Assembly (NCBI RefSeq): GCF_000721235.1
Contig: NZ_JOFH01000025.1
Location: forward strand, 38,919 to 102,918
Direction of reading: 5' to 3'
DNA from: Streptomyces olivaceus
GTDB lineage: Bacteria; Actinomycetota; Actinomycetes; Streptomycetales; Streptomycetaceae
Length of the DNA stretch: 64,000 nt
Shown here piece by piece: positions 1 through 8,644 of the stretch (within the stretch, counting starts at the first letter, position 1; each line of letters begins with the position of its first letter). Both the position numbers and the translations under genes were made by a program. The notes beneath the pieces are model-generated. The model was not told the DNA's origin and made no database searches. It saw only the letters and a program-made list of their open reading frames with translations.

Positions 1-1861
1 ACTGATCGAGAACCGTCCGCCCTCCGTGGCGGGACTCTTCCTGGAGCGGGTGGCGGCCACGCCGGACGCCGAGGCGTACCGCCACCCGGTGCCGCCGGCC
101 TCGGGCGAGGGTCCCGACGACTGGCAGTCGCTCACCTGGGCGCAGGCCGCCGAGCGGGTCTACGCGATCGCCGCCGGCCTGATCGAGCTGGGCGTGCAGC
201 CCGAGCAGCGGGTGGCGCTGGCCTCCTCGACCAGGCTGGAGTGGATCCTCACCGACCTCGGCATCATGTGCGCGGGCGCGGCGACGACCACCGTCTACCC
301 GCAGACCAACGCCGACGAGTCGGCGTACATCCTCTCCGACTCCGAGAGCCGGGTGCTGATCGCGGAGGACGCCGCGCAGCTGGCCAAGGCGAGGGACAAG
401 CGGGCCGAGCTGCCCGACCTCACCCACGTGGTCGTGATCGACGCGGCCGGCGCCGACACCTCCGAGGACTGGGTCCTCACCCTCGACGAACTCCGGAGCC
501 GGGGCGCCGCACGCCTGCAGAAGGACCCGCAGCTGATCAAGGAGCGGGTCGGCGCCCTCACCAAGGACCAGCTCGCCACCCTCATCTACACCTCGGGCAC
601 CACCGGCCGGCCCAAGGGCGTCCGCCTCCCGCACGACTGCTGGTCCTACATGGCCAAGGCGATCTCCGCGACCGGCCTCGTCACCAAGGACGACGTGCAG
701 TACCTGTGGCTGCCGCTCGCGCACGTCTTCGGCAAGGTGCTCACCTCCGGCCAGATCGATGCCGGTCACGTCACCGCCGTCGACGGCCGGGTCGACAAGA
801 TCATCGAAAATCTGCCGATCGTGCAGCCGACCTACATGGCGGCCGTGCCCCGCATCTTCGAGAAGGTCTACAACGGCGTCGCCGCCAAGGCCCGCGCGGG
901 CGGCGGGGCCAAGTACAAGATCTTCCAGTGGGCCGCCGGCATCGCCCGCGAGTACGCCAAGGTCACCCAGGACAACTTCAAGCGCACCGGCACCGCGAGC
1001 GCGCCCGCCGGCCTGCGCACCAAGCACGCCGTCGCCGACCGGCTCGTCTACGCCAAGATCCGCGAGGCCTTCGGCGGCCGCCTGCGCGCCTGCATCTCGG
1101 GCTCGGCCGCCCTCGCGCCCGAGATCGGCTACTTCTTCGCCGGCGCCGGCATCCACATCCTGGAGGGCTACGGCCTCACCGAGTCCTCCGCCGCGTCCTT
1201 CGTCAACCCCGGCGAGGCCTACCGCACCGGCACGGTCGGCAAGCCGCTGCCCGGCACCGAGGTGCGCGTCGCGGACGACGGCGAGATCCTGCTGCGCGGC
1301 CCCGGCATCATGGAGGGCTACCACAAGCTGCCCGAGAAGACCGCCGAGGTCCTCGAGGCCGACGGCTGGTTCCACACCGGCGACATCGGCGAGCTGTCGC
1401 CCGACGGCTACCTGCGCATCACGGACCGCAAGAAGGACCTCATCAAGACGTCCGGCGGCAAGTACATCGCGCCGGCCGAGGTCGAGGGCCAGTTCAAGGC
1501 CGTCTGCCCCTACGTCTCCAACATCCTGGTGCACGGCGCCGACCGGAACTTCTGCACCGCGCTCATCGCCCTCGACGAGATCGCGATCACGGAGTGGGCC
1601 AAGGAGAACGGCCTGGAGGGCAGGCCGTACGCGGAGATCGTCGCGGCGCCCGCGACCGTCGAGATGGTCGACGGCTACGTCAAGCAGCTCAACGAGGGCC
1701 TCCAGCGCTGGCAGACCATCAAGAAGTACCGCCTGCTCCCCCGCGACCTCGACGTCGAACACGGCGAGATCACCCCGAGCCTCAAGCTGAAGCGGCCGGT
1801 GGTGGAGCGGGAGTACAAGGGCCTGATCGAGGAGATGTACGCGGGCTCGCGCGAGGCGTAG
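1..1861 (+). CDS. long-chain fatty-acid--CoA ligase (5' end outside window)
   Basis: AMP-forming acyl-CoA synthetase, expected to activate a fatty acid through an acyl-adenylate and transfer it to CoA. The frame is open from base 2 (LIENRPPSVAGLF), so the start lies upstream; the GTG at 26 is an in-frame internal candidate. Visible motifs are the AMP-binding P-loop-like YTSGTTGRPKG (coded near 590-620), the GYGLTESSAA segment, the YHKLPEKTAEVL...DGWFHTGDIGE adenylation core and the DRKKDLIKTSGGKYIAP hinge and C-terminal lysine region. Length and motifs fit FadD15-like bacterial enzymes. The substrate chain length cannot be read from sequence. Confidence 0.9.
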   Translation, partial: LIENRPPSVAGLFLERVAATPDAEAYRHPVPPASGEGPDDWQSLTWAQAAERVYAIAAGLIELGVQPEQRVALASSTRLEWILTDLGIMCAGAATTTVYPQTNADESAYILSDSESRVLIAEDAAQLAKARDKRAELPDLTHVVVIDAAGADTSEDWVLTLDELRSRGAARLQKDPQLIKERVGALTKDQLATLIYTSGTTGRPKGVRLPHDCWSYMAKAISATGLVTKDDVQYLWLPLAHVFGKVLTSGQIDAGHVTAVDGRVDKIIENLPIVQPTYMAAVPRIFEKVYNGVAAKARAGGGAKYKIFQWAAGIAREYAKVTQDNFKRTGTASAPAGLRTKHAVADRLVYAKIREAFGGRLRACISGSAALAPEIGYFFAGAGIHILEGYGLTESSAASFVNPGEAYRTGTVGKPLPGTEVRVADDGEILLRGPGIMEGYHKLPEKTAEVLEADGWFHTGDIGELSPDGYLRITDRKKDLIKTSGGKYIAPAEVEGQFKAVCPYVSNILVHGADRNFCTALIALDEIAITEWAKENGLEGRPYAEIVAAPATVEMVDGYVKQLNEGLQRWQTIKKYRLLPRDLDVEHGEITPSLKLKRPVVEREYKGLIEEMYAGSREA

Positions 1862-2064
1862 TGCGCGGCGCCGCCGCGCGCCGGGGCACCGCGTGGCGGA
1901 ATGCTCGAATTCGTCCGTCTTTCGGCCGGGTTCGAGCAGCCGCCTACCACGGTTCTCACTCATGGTGGCCCACTTCCGTAACTCCGCGCTTATGGGCAGG
2001 GTCGGTCTGTCACGCTGTCGGCACTGACTGCGAGAACGTCGCACGAACTGCCCAGGGAGCGTCC

Positions 2065-4323
2065 ATGGGGGCCATTCCGACGCAGCGGGAGACCGCCTTC
2101 CGCGCCAACGCGGCGCCCGCGCACGCCGAGGCGTCCGCCCGGGAGTGCACGCGGGCGCACGTGACCCTGCTGGGCAGCTCCCTTGCGCCGGGCGCCGCCC
2201 GCGCGATGGTGCGGGCCGCGCTCGCCGAGTGGTCCGCGCTGGGCCTGCCCGGCACGGAACGGCTCTCCGAGCACCGGGCCGACGACGCCCTGGTCGTCGT
2301 CAGCGAGCTGGTCACCAACGCCGTCGTGCACGCCGGTACCGACGTGCAGGTCGGCTGCCGGGTGGAGGAGACCGGCGCGCTCGTCGTCGAGGCCACGGAC
2401 CTCCTTCCCTCCCTCGCGCCGGCGGCCGGCGACCACGAGACACCGCAGGAACCCGCCGAGCGCGGGCGCGGCCTGGGGCTCGTCGCCGCGCTCTCGGAGT
2501 CCTGGGGGATCACGTACCGCCCGGGCACGAAGACGGTGTGGGCGCGGCTGCCGGCGGGCGGCACGGAGACCGCCGACCGTGCGGGCGCCGGTGGCGGGGG
2601 TGCGGGCACGGGGGCCGAGGCGCTTGAGCTGCCCGGAATCGCGGATCAGGTAGAGGCATACGCCGAAACGGTCCGCCAGGGAGTGCTGCCCGCCGCGGGG
2701 GAGGGCGCCACGGTCCTCGACGGCCCGGCCCGCGCGTCCGGTGGGGACGGAGGAGACGGTGGGGGTGGCAGCAGCGTCCGCCGTTGCTCGCGCGACCGCG
2801 AGTGGCTCGGCCGCGACGCCCTGTCCTTCCTCGCCGAGGCCTCCGACCTCCTGGCCGGGCAGCTCGACGAGGAACGGGTCGCCGCCCTCACCGGCCAGCT
2901 GATCGTGCCCCGGCTCGCCGACTGGTGCGGCGTGTGGCTGGAGGACGGGTCCCTGGGACGGGGCGCCTGGAGCGGCGACCCCGGCACGGTCGTCGGCGCC
3001 CGGCTGACCGGCGTCCGGCAGGCGGGGGAGAGCCACCCCGACGAGCTGCGCCTGGCCCTGGAGAAGGACCCGCCCCGCAACCGGGACCCGTGGCGCCCCG
3101 GCCCCGTCGACCACCCCTGGCCCGGCGACGCGCTCGGCCCCGGCAGCGGCGTCGCGCTCGCCTACCCCCTGGTCGCCGCCGGCCGCCCGCTCGGCACCCT
3201 GGTCATCGGCCGGGCAGGCACCTTCGACGCGCCGGTCTCCGGCGACACTTCCGCCTCCGGCGGCGCTCCTGCCTCAGCCGACCCACGTCCCTCAGTCGGC
3301 ACTTCCACTTCTTCCGGCACTCCGGGCTCACCGGGCTCACCGAGCAACCCCGGCACTCTCGGCTCCCCGGGCTCCCCCGTCAACCTCGGCGCTCCCGGCG
3401 CTCCCGGCGCTCCCGACGCTCCCGGCTCCGCCGGCTCCCCCGGCTTCCCCGGCGAGGTCACCTGTCTGGTCGGGGACCTCAGCCGCCGGGTCGCGCTCGC
3501 GCTCGGCACCGCCCGCCAGTACGCCCGGCAGGCCACCATCAGCGCCGTCCTCCAGCGCGGCCTGCTCCCCGGTGCCGTCGCCCAGATCCCCGGCGTGCAC
3601 AGCGCCCTCGTCTACGAACCGTGCGACAAGGGCGGCCCCAGCGGCGACTTCTACGACCTCTTCCCGGCCGGCGAGGGCCGCTGGTGCTTCGCCGTCGGCG
3701 ACGTGCAGGGCAAGGGCCCCGAAGCCGCCGTCGTCATCGGGCTCGCCCGGCCCTGGCTGCGGCTGCTGGCCCGCGAGGGGTACGGCGTCCCCGACGTCCT
3801 GGACCGCCTCAACCAGCTCCTCCTCGACGACGCCACCGAGGCCGCGGACGCCGCCGCCCGCGCCCTGGTCGCCGCGGGCGGCCCGCCGGTTGCCCCGGGC
3901 GACGGTCCGCAGACCCGCTTCCTCTCCCTGCTCTACGGCGAGCTGGTCCCCTTCGACGGCGGCGTCCGCTGCACCCTCGCCTCCGCCGGGCACCCGCTGC
4001 CGCTGCTTCTCGGCCCCGACGGCACCGTCCGCGCGGTCGCGAGCCCGCAGACCCTGCTCGGAGTCGTCGAGGACGCGACGTACGTCAGCGAGACCTTCGA
4101 GCTGCTCTCCGGCGACACGCTGCTGTGCGTCACCGACGGCGTCACGGAGCGGCGCAGCGGCTCCCTCCAGTTCGACGACGGTGACGGGCTCGCCGCGGCG
4201 CTGGCCGGGTGCACGGGGCTGGACGTCAAGCTGGTCGCCGAGCGCATCAGGCGCCTGGTGCACGAGTTTGGTCCCAGGCCCCCGGAGGACGACCTGGCGC
4301 TGCTGGTGCTCCAGGCCGAGTAG
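2065..4323 (+). CDS. SpoIIE-family PP2C phosphatase with RsbW-like ATPase and GAF domains
   Basis: Likely signalling protein acting on anti-anti-sigma factors. The ATG at 2065 is preceded by a GGAG ribosome site; the open frame upstream is only GC-rich read-through. Order (752 aa): an HATPase_c_2/anti-sigma-kinase-like domain at about 35-175 (N-box VVVSELVTNAVVHA, G-box RGRGLGL); an acidic/Gly linker; a GAF-like domain starting near 252; a collagen-like Gly-X-Y insert at about 418-466; and a SpoIIE/PP2C domain at about 500-752 (SGDFYDLF, GDVQGKGPEA, SAGHPLPLLL, TDGVTER, DDLALLVL). A kinase-like domain fused to an opposing phosphatase is common in Streptomyces. The collagen-like insert is odd. 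The input signal is unknown. Confidence 0.88.
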   Translation: MGAIPTQRETAFRANAAPAHAEASARECTRAHVTLLGSSLAPGAARAMVRAALAEWSALGLPGTERLSEHRADDALVVVSELVTNAVVHAGTDVQVGCRVEETGALVVEATDLLPSLAPAAGDHETPQEPAERGRGLGLVAALSESWGITYRPGTKTVWARLPAGGTETADRAGAGGGGAGTGAEALELPGIADQVEAYAETVRQGVLPAAGEGATVLDGPARASGGDGGDGGGGSSVRRCSRDREWLGRDALSFLAEASDLLAGQLDEERVAALTGQLIVPRLADWCGVWLEDGSLGRGAWSGDPGTVVGARLTGVRQAGESHPDELRLALEKDPPRNRDPWRPGPVDHPWPGDALGPGSGVALAYPLVAAGRPLGTLVIGRAGTFDAPVSGDTSASGGAPASADPRPSVGTSTSSGTPGSPGSPSNPGTLGSPGSPVNLGAPGAPGAPDAPGSAGSPGFPGEVTCLVGDLSRRVALALGTARQYARQATISAVLQRGLLPGAVAQIPGVHSALVYEPCDKGGPSGDFYDLFPAGEGRWCFAVGDVQGKGPEAAVVIGLARPWLRLLAREGYGVPDVLDRLNQLLLDDATEAADAAARALVAAGGPPVAPGDGPQTRFLSLLYGELVPFDGGVRCTLASAGHPLPLLLGPDGTVRAVASPQTLLGVVEDATYVSETFELLSGDTLLCVTDGVTERRSGSLQFDDGDGLAAALAGCTGLDVKLVAERIRRLVHEFGPRPPEDDLALLVLQAE

Positions 4324-4356
4324 CCGCCGACCCGCGCAACGGCGGCGTACGGGACA

Positions 4357-5598
4357 ATGGAGCACATGCCCTCCGCACTCCCCGACGGCGACCCCGTCCC
4401 CGCCGACGGTGCCCTGCCCGCGTCCGCGCTCGCCGGGGCCGCCGACCGCCCCCTCGGTTTCTACCTGCACGTGCCGTACTGCGCGACCCGCTGCGGCTAC
4501 TGCGACTTCAACACCTACACCGCGACCGAGCTGCGCGGCACCGGTGGCGTCCTCGCCTCCCGCGACAACTACGCCGAGACCCTCGTCGACGAGGTCCGCC
4601 TGGCCCGCAAGGTGCTCGGCGACGACCCCCGCGAGGTCCGCACCGTCTTCGTCGGCGGCGGTACGCCGACCCTGCTGGCCGCCGGCGACCTGGTACGGAT
4701 GCTGGGCGCGATCCGCGACGAGTTCGGCCTGGCACCGGACGCGGAGATCACGACGGAGGCCAACCCGGAGTCCGTGGACCCGGCGTACCTCGCGGCCCTC
4801 CGGGAGGGCGGCTTCAACCGGATCTCCTTCGGCATGCAGAGCGCGAAGCAGCACGTCCTGAAGGTCCTGGACCGCACCCACACCCCTGGCCGCCCCGAGG
4901 CCTGCGTGGCCGAGGCCCGCGCGGCCGGCTTCGACCACGTCAACCTCGACCTGATCTACGGCACCCCCGGCGAGTCCGACGACGACTGGCGGGCCACGCT
5001 GGACGCCGCGCTCGGCGCCGGACCCGACCACGTCTCGGCGTACGCCCTGATCGTGGAGGAGGGCACGCAGCTGGCGCGGCGCATCCGGCGCGGCGAGGTG
5101 CCGATGACCGACGACGACGTCCACGCCGACCGCTACCTGATCGCCGAGGAGACCCTGTCGGCGGCGGGATTCGACTGGTACGAGGTGTCCAACTGGGCCA
5201 CCTCCGACGCCGGGCGCTGCCTGCACAACGAGCTGTACTGGCGGGGCGCCGACTGGTGGGGCGCGGGTCCGGGCGCGCACTCCCACGTGGGCGGCGTGCG
5301 CTGGTGGAACGTGAAGCACCCCGGCGCGTACGCGGGAGCGCTGGCGGCGGGCAGGTCGCCGGGCGCCGGACGCGAGGTCCTGACGGACGAGGACCGCCGC
5401 GTGGAGCGCATCCTGCTGGAACTGCGCCTGCGCGAAGGCGTGCCGCTCCCGCTCCTCCACGAGGAGGGCCTCGCGGCGTCCCGCCGGGCACTGTCCGACG
5501 GCCTCCTCCAGGAGGAGCCCTACGCGGACGGCCGCGCGGTGCTCACCCTGCGCGGACGGCTGCTCGCGGACGCGGTGGTGCGGGACCTGGTGGACTGA
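4357..5598 (+). CDS. hemW: radical SAM heme chaperone HemW (coproporphyrinogen oxidase-like)
   Basis: Radical SAM protein of the HemN/HemW group, 413 aa, close to the usual HemW length. The iron-sulfur motif CxxxCxxC is seen as C42-ATR-C46-GY-C49, followed by FN. Downstream are the GGGTPT SAM-binding segment and the ISFGMQS and LDLIYGTPGE strands typical of the family. The family is now viewed mainly as a heme-binding chaperone; true coproporphyrinogen dehydrogenases have extra N-terminal sequence that is not present here. An ATG at 4366 is an alternative start. It lies 33 bases after the phosphatase gene and just upstream of the heat-shock region, as in other actinobacteria. Confidence 0.88.
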   Translation: MEHMPSALPDGDPVPADGALPASALAGAADRPLGFYLHVPYCATRCGYCDFNTYTATELRGTGGVLASRDNYAETLVDEVRLARKVLGDDPREVRTVFVGGGTPTLLAAGDLVRMLGAIRDEFGLAPDAEITTEANPESVDPAYLAALREGGFNRISFGMQSAKQHVLKVLDRTHTPGRPEACVAEARAAGFDHVNLDLIYGTPGESDDDWRATLDAALGAGPDHVSAYALIVEEGTQLARRIRRGEVPMTDDDVHADRYLIAEETLSAAGFDWYEVSNWATSDAGRCLHNELYWRGADWWGAGPGAHSHVGGVRWWNVKHPGAYAGALAAGRSPGAGREVLTDEDRRVERILLELRLREGVPLPLLHEEGLAASRRALSDGLLQEEPYADGRAVLTLRGRLLADAVVRDLVD

Positions 5599-5604
5599 GA
5601 GTGG

Positions 5605-5690
5605 TCATCCCCGCTTCTGCGGGGAGCGCGCACTGCTCGGCCGTGTGGACGAGCTGATCGACGGACCATCTCCGCGGACGGCGGAGAGCA
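5605..5690. terminator. two hairpins between convergent genes
   Basis: CCCCGC-TTCT-GCGGGG at 5609-5624 and CTCCGC-GGACG-GCGGAG at 5670-5686 lie between the 3' ends of hemW and the convergent DUF3097 gene. Each is a 6-bp GC stem with a short loop and no U-tract, as is common for Streptomyces terminators. The assignment is positional. Confidence 0.5.
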
Positions 5691-5728
5691 GCCCACCGGG
5701 CCTCGCACGGCCAACGGCCCCGGGACGC

Positions 5729-6538
5729 TCAGGACACGGTCACATGGTCGATGAGCCGTTCGACACTGCCCAGCAGCGCCGGCTCCAGGTCCTTGTAGGA
5801 GTCCACCCGGGCCAGGATCGCCTGCCACACCGCGCCGGTGTTGTCCGAGGGCCAGCCCAGGGCCCGGCACACCCCCTTCTTCCAGTCCTGGCCGTGCGGC
5901 ACCCGGGGCCAGCCGTCGATGCCGAGGGACGCCGGTTTCACGGCCTCCCAGATGTCGATGTACGGGTGCCCGACGACCAGCGCGTGCTCGCTCGTCACCG
6001 ACTCCACGATGCGGGACTCCTTCGAGCCCGGCACCAGGTGGTCCACCAGGACACCCAGCCGCGCGTCCGGCCCCGGGGCGAAGTCGGCGACGATCGCCGG
6101 CAGGTCGTCCACGCCGCCCAGGTACTCCACGACCACGCCCTCCACGCGCAGGTCGTCGCCCCAGACCTTCTCGACCAGCTCGGCGTCGTGCCGCCCCTCG
6201 ACGTAGATGCGCCCGGCGCGCGCGACCCGTGCGCGGGCGCCGGGGACGGCGACGGAACCGGACGCCGTGCGGGAGGGCCGTGCCGGACCGGCGGAGGACG
6301 AGGGCCGCACCAGCGTCACCACCCGGCCCTCCAGCAGGAAGCCGCGCGGTTCCATCGGGAACACCCGGTGCTTGCCGAAGCGGTCCTCCAGGGTCACCGT
6401 GCCCGCCTCGCAGCCGATCACCGCGCCGCAGAAGCCGGTGCCGGGCTCCTCGACCACCAGGCCCGGATCGGCCGGCACCTCGGGGACGGGCTGCGGCTTC
6501 TTCCACGGAGGGGTCAGGTCGGCGGAGTACTGGCGCAT
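5729..6538 (-). CDS. DUF3097 family protein
   Basis: A 269-aa protein matching the actinobacterial DUF3097 family as I remember it. It has an N-terminal beta-rich part (GFCGAVIGCEAGTVTLEDRFGK) and a C-terminal part with IYVEGRHDAELVEKVWGDDLR and GVLVDHLVPGSKESR. The EGRHDAELV and D-H-L-V segments resemble the Toprim fold (conserved E, then DxD/DH) seen in primases and OLD-type nucleases, so a nucleic-acid role is possible but is inference. The start ATG gives MRQYSADLTPPW, the usual N-terminus. It is convergent with hemW and head-to-tail with the next minus-strand gene. Confidence 0.8.
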   Translation of the reverse strand: MRQYSADLTPPWKKPQPVPEVPADPGLVVEEPGTGFCGAVIGCEAGTVTLEDRFGKHRVFPMEPRGFLLEGRVVTLVRPSSSAGPARPSRTASGSVAVPGARARVARAGRIYVEGRHDAELVEKVWGDDLRVEGVVVEYLGGVDDLPAIVADFAPGPDARLGVLVDHLVPGSKESRIVESVTSEHALVVGHPYIDIWEAVKPASLGIDGWPRVPHGQDWKKGVCRALGWPSDNTGAVWQAILARVDSYKDLEPALLGSVERLIDHVTVS

Positions 6539-6572
6539 TCTGCCGACGATACGAGAAACACGCGCCCCGTGA

Positions 6573-7307
6573 TCAGCGCGACACGCCGAAACGGGCGGCC
6601 AGCGCGTCCCGTTGGGCCCGGACGAACCCCGCGTCCACGACCGCCCCGTGACCCGGCACGTACAGCGCGTCCGCGCCGCCCAGCTCCAGCAGCCGGTCCA
6701 GGGCCGCGGGCCAGCGCGACGGTACGGCGTCGGGGCCCGCCTGCGGCTCCCCGGACTCCTCGACCAGGTCCCCGCAGAAGACGACCTCCACCTCGCCCGG
6801 CACCAGCACCGCGAGGTCGTGGCCGGTGTGGCCCGGGCCCACGTTCGCGAGCAGGACCTGCCGGCCGCCGCCCAGGTCGAGCGTCCACTCGCCGCTCACC
6901 TCGTGCGGGACCCGCACGAGCGCGTCGGCCGCCTCCTCCGCGCGGCGCGCGTCCAGACCCTCCGCCACCGCGTCCGCGCGCAGCGCCTCGCGCCCGTGTC
7001 CGCCCGCCGCGAACAGCGCGTCCGTGCCCACCGCGCCGTACACCCGGGCGCCCGCGAACGCAGCGGCGCCGAAGACGTGGTCGAAGTGCGGGTGGGTCAG
7101 CGCGAGATGTGTCACACGGTGCCCCGCGAGCCGCTGCGCCCCCGCGCGCAACCGGGCGCCCTCGCCCAGGCCGGAGCCGGCGTCGACCATCAGGGCCGCG
7201 CCCTCGCCGAGGACCAGGCCGGCCGTGCAGTCCCAGCCCGGCAGCCGGCACCGGCCCACCCCGGCCGCCAGCCGCTCCCACCCAGGCTCGTCCCACGTCG
7301 CACTCAT
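6573..7307 (-). CDS. MBL-fold metallo-hydrolase
   Basis: Metallo-beta-lactamase superfamily hydrolase, 244 aa. The zinc-binding THPHFDHVFGA (HxHxDH type), the GHTGHDLAV histidine and the VFCGDLVEES aspartate are visible, with a final YVPGHG histidine, so the metal centre looks complete. The start chosen is ATG 7307 (MSATWDEPGW); the longer open frame upstream runs through a 14-base repeat array and is unlikely to be coding. The gene diverges from hrcA. Specific substrate unknown; family members include glyoxalase II-like and lactonase-like enzymes. Confidence 0.82.
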   Translation of the reverse strand: MSATWDEPGWERLAAGVGRCRLPGWDCTAGLVLGEGAALMVDAGSGLGEGARLRAGAQRLAGHRVTHLALTHPHFDHVFGAAAFAGARVYGAVGTDALFAAGGHGREALRADAVAEGLDARRAEEAADALVRVPHEVSGEWTLDLGGGRQVLLANVGPGHTGHDLAVLVPGEVEVVFCGDLVEESGEPQAGPDAVPSRWPAALDRLLELGGADALYVPGHGAVVDAGFVRAQRDALAARFGVSR

Positions 7308-7371
7308 GACGGCGACGCTACCGGCGCGCGCACCTCCCGACGCGGCTCCCGGCACGGGCGCCCTCCAGCCG

Positions 7372-7480
7372 TACCGAACCAGCCGCACCCCCATAGCTGT
7401 ACCGAACCAGCAGTTCCGAACCAGCCGCCCCCTCCACCCGTACCGAACCAGCCGCACGGAACCAGCCGTACCGAACCGGC
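7372..7480. repeat. 14-base-period degenerate repeat array upstream of hrcA
   Basis: Six copies of a core close to TACCGAACCAGC start at 7372, 7400, 7414, 7441, 7455 and 7469, that is, at 28, 14, 27, 14 and 14-base steps. The phase fits an array of eight 14-base units with two decayed. It fills the region between the divergent hydrolase gene and the hrcA promoter. Function unknown. Confidence 0.7.
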
Positions 7481-7494
7481 CACGTCGACCGGCC

Positions 7495-7525
7495 TTGCCG
7501 TGGGCGTACCCCACGGCCGTACACT
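7495..7525 (+). promoter_or_regulatory. possible hrcA promoter
   Basis: TTGCCG at 7495-7500 and TACACT at 7520-7525 resemble -35 and -10 hexamers, although the 19-base spacer is longer than ideal. A start near 7532 would place the CIRCE operator at the beginning of the transcript, the usual arrangement for HrcA repression. Confidence 0.4.
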
Positions 7526-7538
7526 GGGCCGGGGAAGT

Positions 7539-7565
7539 CTGGCACTCGCACACCATGAGTGCCAG
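7539..7565 (+). promoter_or_regulatory. CIRCE operator (HrcA binding site)
   Basis: A perfect inverted repeat: CTGGCACTC (7539-7547), a 9-base spacer, then GAGTGCCAG (7557-7565). The CIRCE consensus is TTAGCACTC-N9-GAGTGCTAA, so core, spacer length and symmetry all match. It sits 63 bases before the hrcA start, implying autoregulation of hrcA-dnaJ by heat shock. Confidence 0.92.
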
Positions 7566-7627
7566 GACAAAACGGCAGGACAGACGAAACAGCAGGACAC
7601 GGGCGGACACCCGGGAGGTGCGCGCGA

Positions 7628-8644
7628 ATGCTCAGTGAACGCAGGCTCGAGGTGCTGCGCGCCATCGTCCAGGACTACGTCGGCACCGAGGAGCCGGTCG
7701 GCTCCAAGGCCCTCACCGAGCGGCACAACCTCGGCGTCTCACCGGCCACCGTGCGCAACGACATGGCGGCCCTGGAGGACGAGGGGTTCATCGCCCAGCC
7801 GCACACCAGTGCCGGGCGCATCCCGACGGACAAGGGCTACCGGCTCTTCGTCGACAAGCTGGCCGGCGTCAAGCCCATGACCGCGCCCGAGCGGCGCGCC
7901 ATCCAGAACTTCCTGGAGGGCGCCGTCGACCTCGACGACGTCGTGGCCCGCACGGTCCGGCTGCTCGCGCAGCTGACCCGGCAGGTCGCCGTTGTGCAGT
8001 ACCCGTCGCTGACCCGCTCGACCGTGCGGCACGTGGAGCTGCTGGCCCTCGCGCCCGCCCGCCTGATGCTCGTGCTGATCACGGACACCGGCCGGGTCGA
8101 GCAGCGGATGGTCGACTGTCCGGCGCCGTTCGGCGAGGCATCCCTCGCGGATCTGCGCGCGCGGCTCAACAGCCGGGTCGCGGGACGCCGTTTCACGGAC
8201 GTGCCCGCTCTGGTCGAGGAGCTGCCCGAGGCCTTCGAGGCCGAGGATCGCGGTACGGTCTCCACCGTGCTCTCCACTCTCCTGGAGACGCTGGTCGAGG
8301 AGAACGAGGAGCGGTTGATGATCGGCGGCACCGCCAATCTGACCCGCTTCGGGCACGACTTCCCCTTGGTGATCCGGCCGGTGCTGGAGGCGCTGGAGGA
8401 GCAGGTCGTGCTCCTCAAGCTCCTCGGCGAGGCGAAGGATCCGGGCGTGACCGTCCGAATCGGTCACGAGAACGCCCACGAGGGACTCAACTCAACGTCC
8501 GTCGTGTCGGTCGGCTACGGTTCGGGCGGCGAGGCGGTTGCCAAGCTCGGCGTGGTCGGACCGACCCGCATGGACTACCCGGGAACGATGGGAGCGGTAC
8601 GCGCAGTGGCACGGTACGTCGGACAGATCCTGGCGGAGTCGTAG
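7628..8644 (+). CDS. hrcA: heat-inducible transcriptional repressor HrcA
   Basis: Repressor of CIRCE-controlled heat-shock genes, 338 aa. The N-terminus [18 protein letters not shown] with VGSKAL and [35 protein letters not shown] is the characteristic winged-helix signature; the rest contains the GAF-like HrcA domain ([33 protein letters not shown]). The ATG at 7628 follows a strong GGGAGGTG site. Its stop touches the start of dnaJ, so the two are translationally coupled. A CIRCE element precedes the gene. Confidence 0.97.
   Translation: MLSERRLEVLRAIVQDYVGTEEPVGSKALTERHNLGVSPATVRNDMAALEDEGFIAQPHTSAGRIPTDKGYRLFVDKLAGVKPMTAPERRAIQNFLEGAVDLDDVVARTVRLLAQLTRQVAVVQYPSLTRSTVRHVELLALAPARLMLVLITDTGRVEQRMVDCPAPFGEASLADLRARLNSRVAGRRFTDVPALVEELPEAFEAEDRGTVSTVLSTLLETLVEENEERLMIGGTANLTRFGHDFPLVIRPVLEALEEQVVLLKLLGEAKDPGVTVRIGHENAHEGLNSTSVVSVGYGSGGEAVAKLGVVGPTRMDYPGTMGAVRAVARYVGQILAES

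Noticed and set aside
241..2064. N-terminal extension of the SpoIIE phosphatase frame through the acyl-CoA ligase gene
   Set aside because: Arg/His/Pro-rich shadow of the ligase; a proper ATG with GGAG is at 2065 just before the ATPase domain.
5601..5690. Two CCCCGC/GCGGGG-type hairpins about 61 bases apart, resembling a type I-E CRISPR repeat pair
   Set aside because: Only two copies, poor identity outside the stems, loops of different length, and the position between convergent genes favours terminators.
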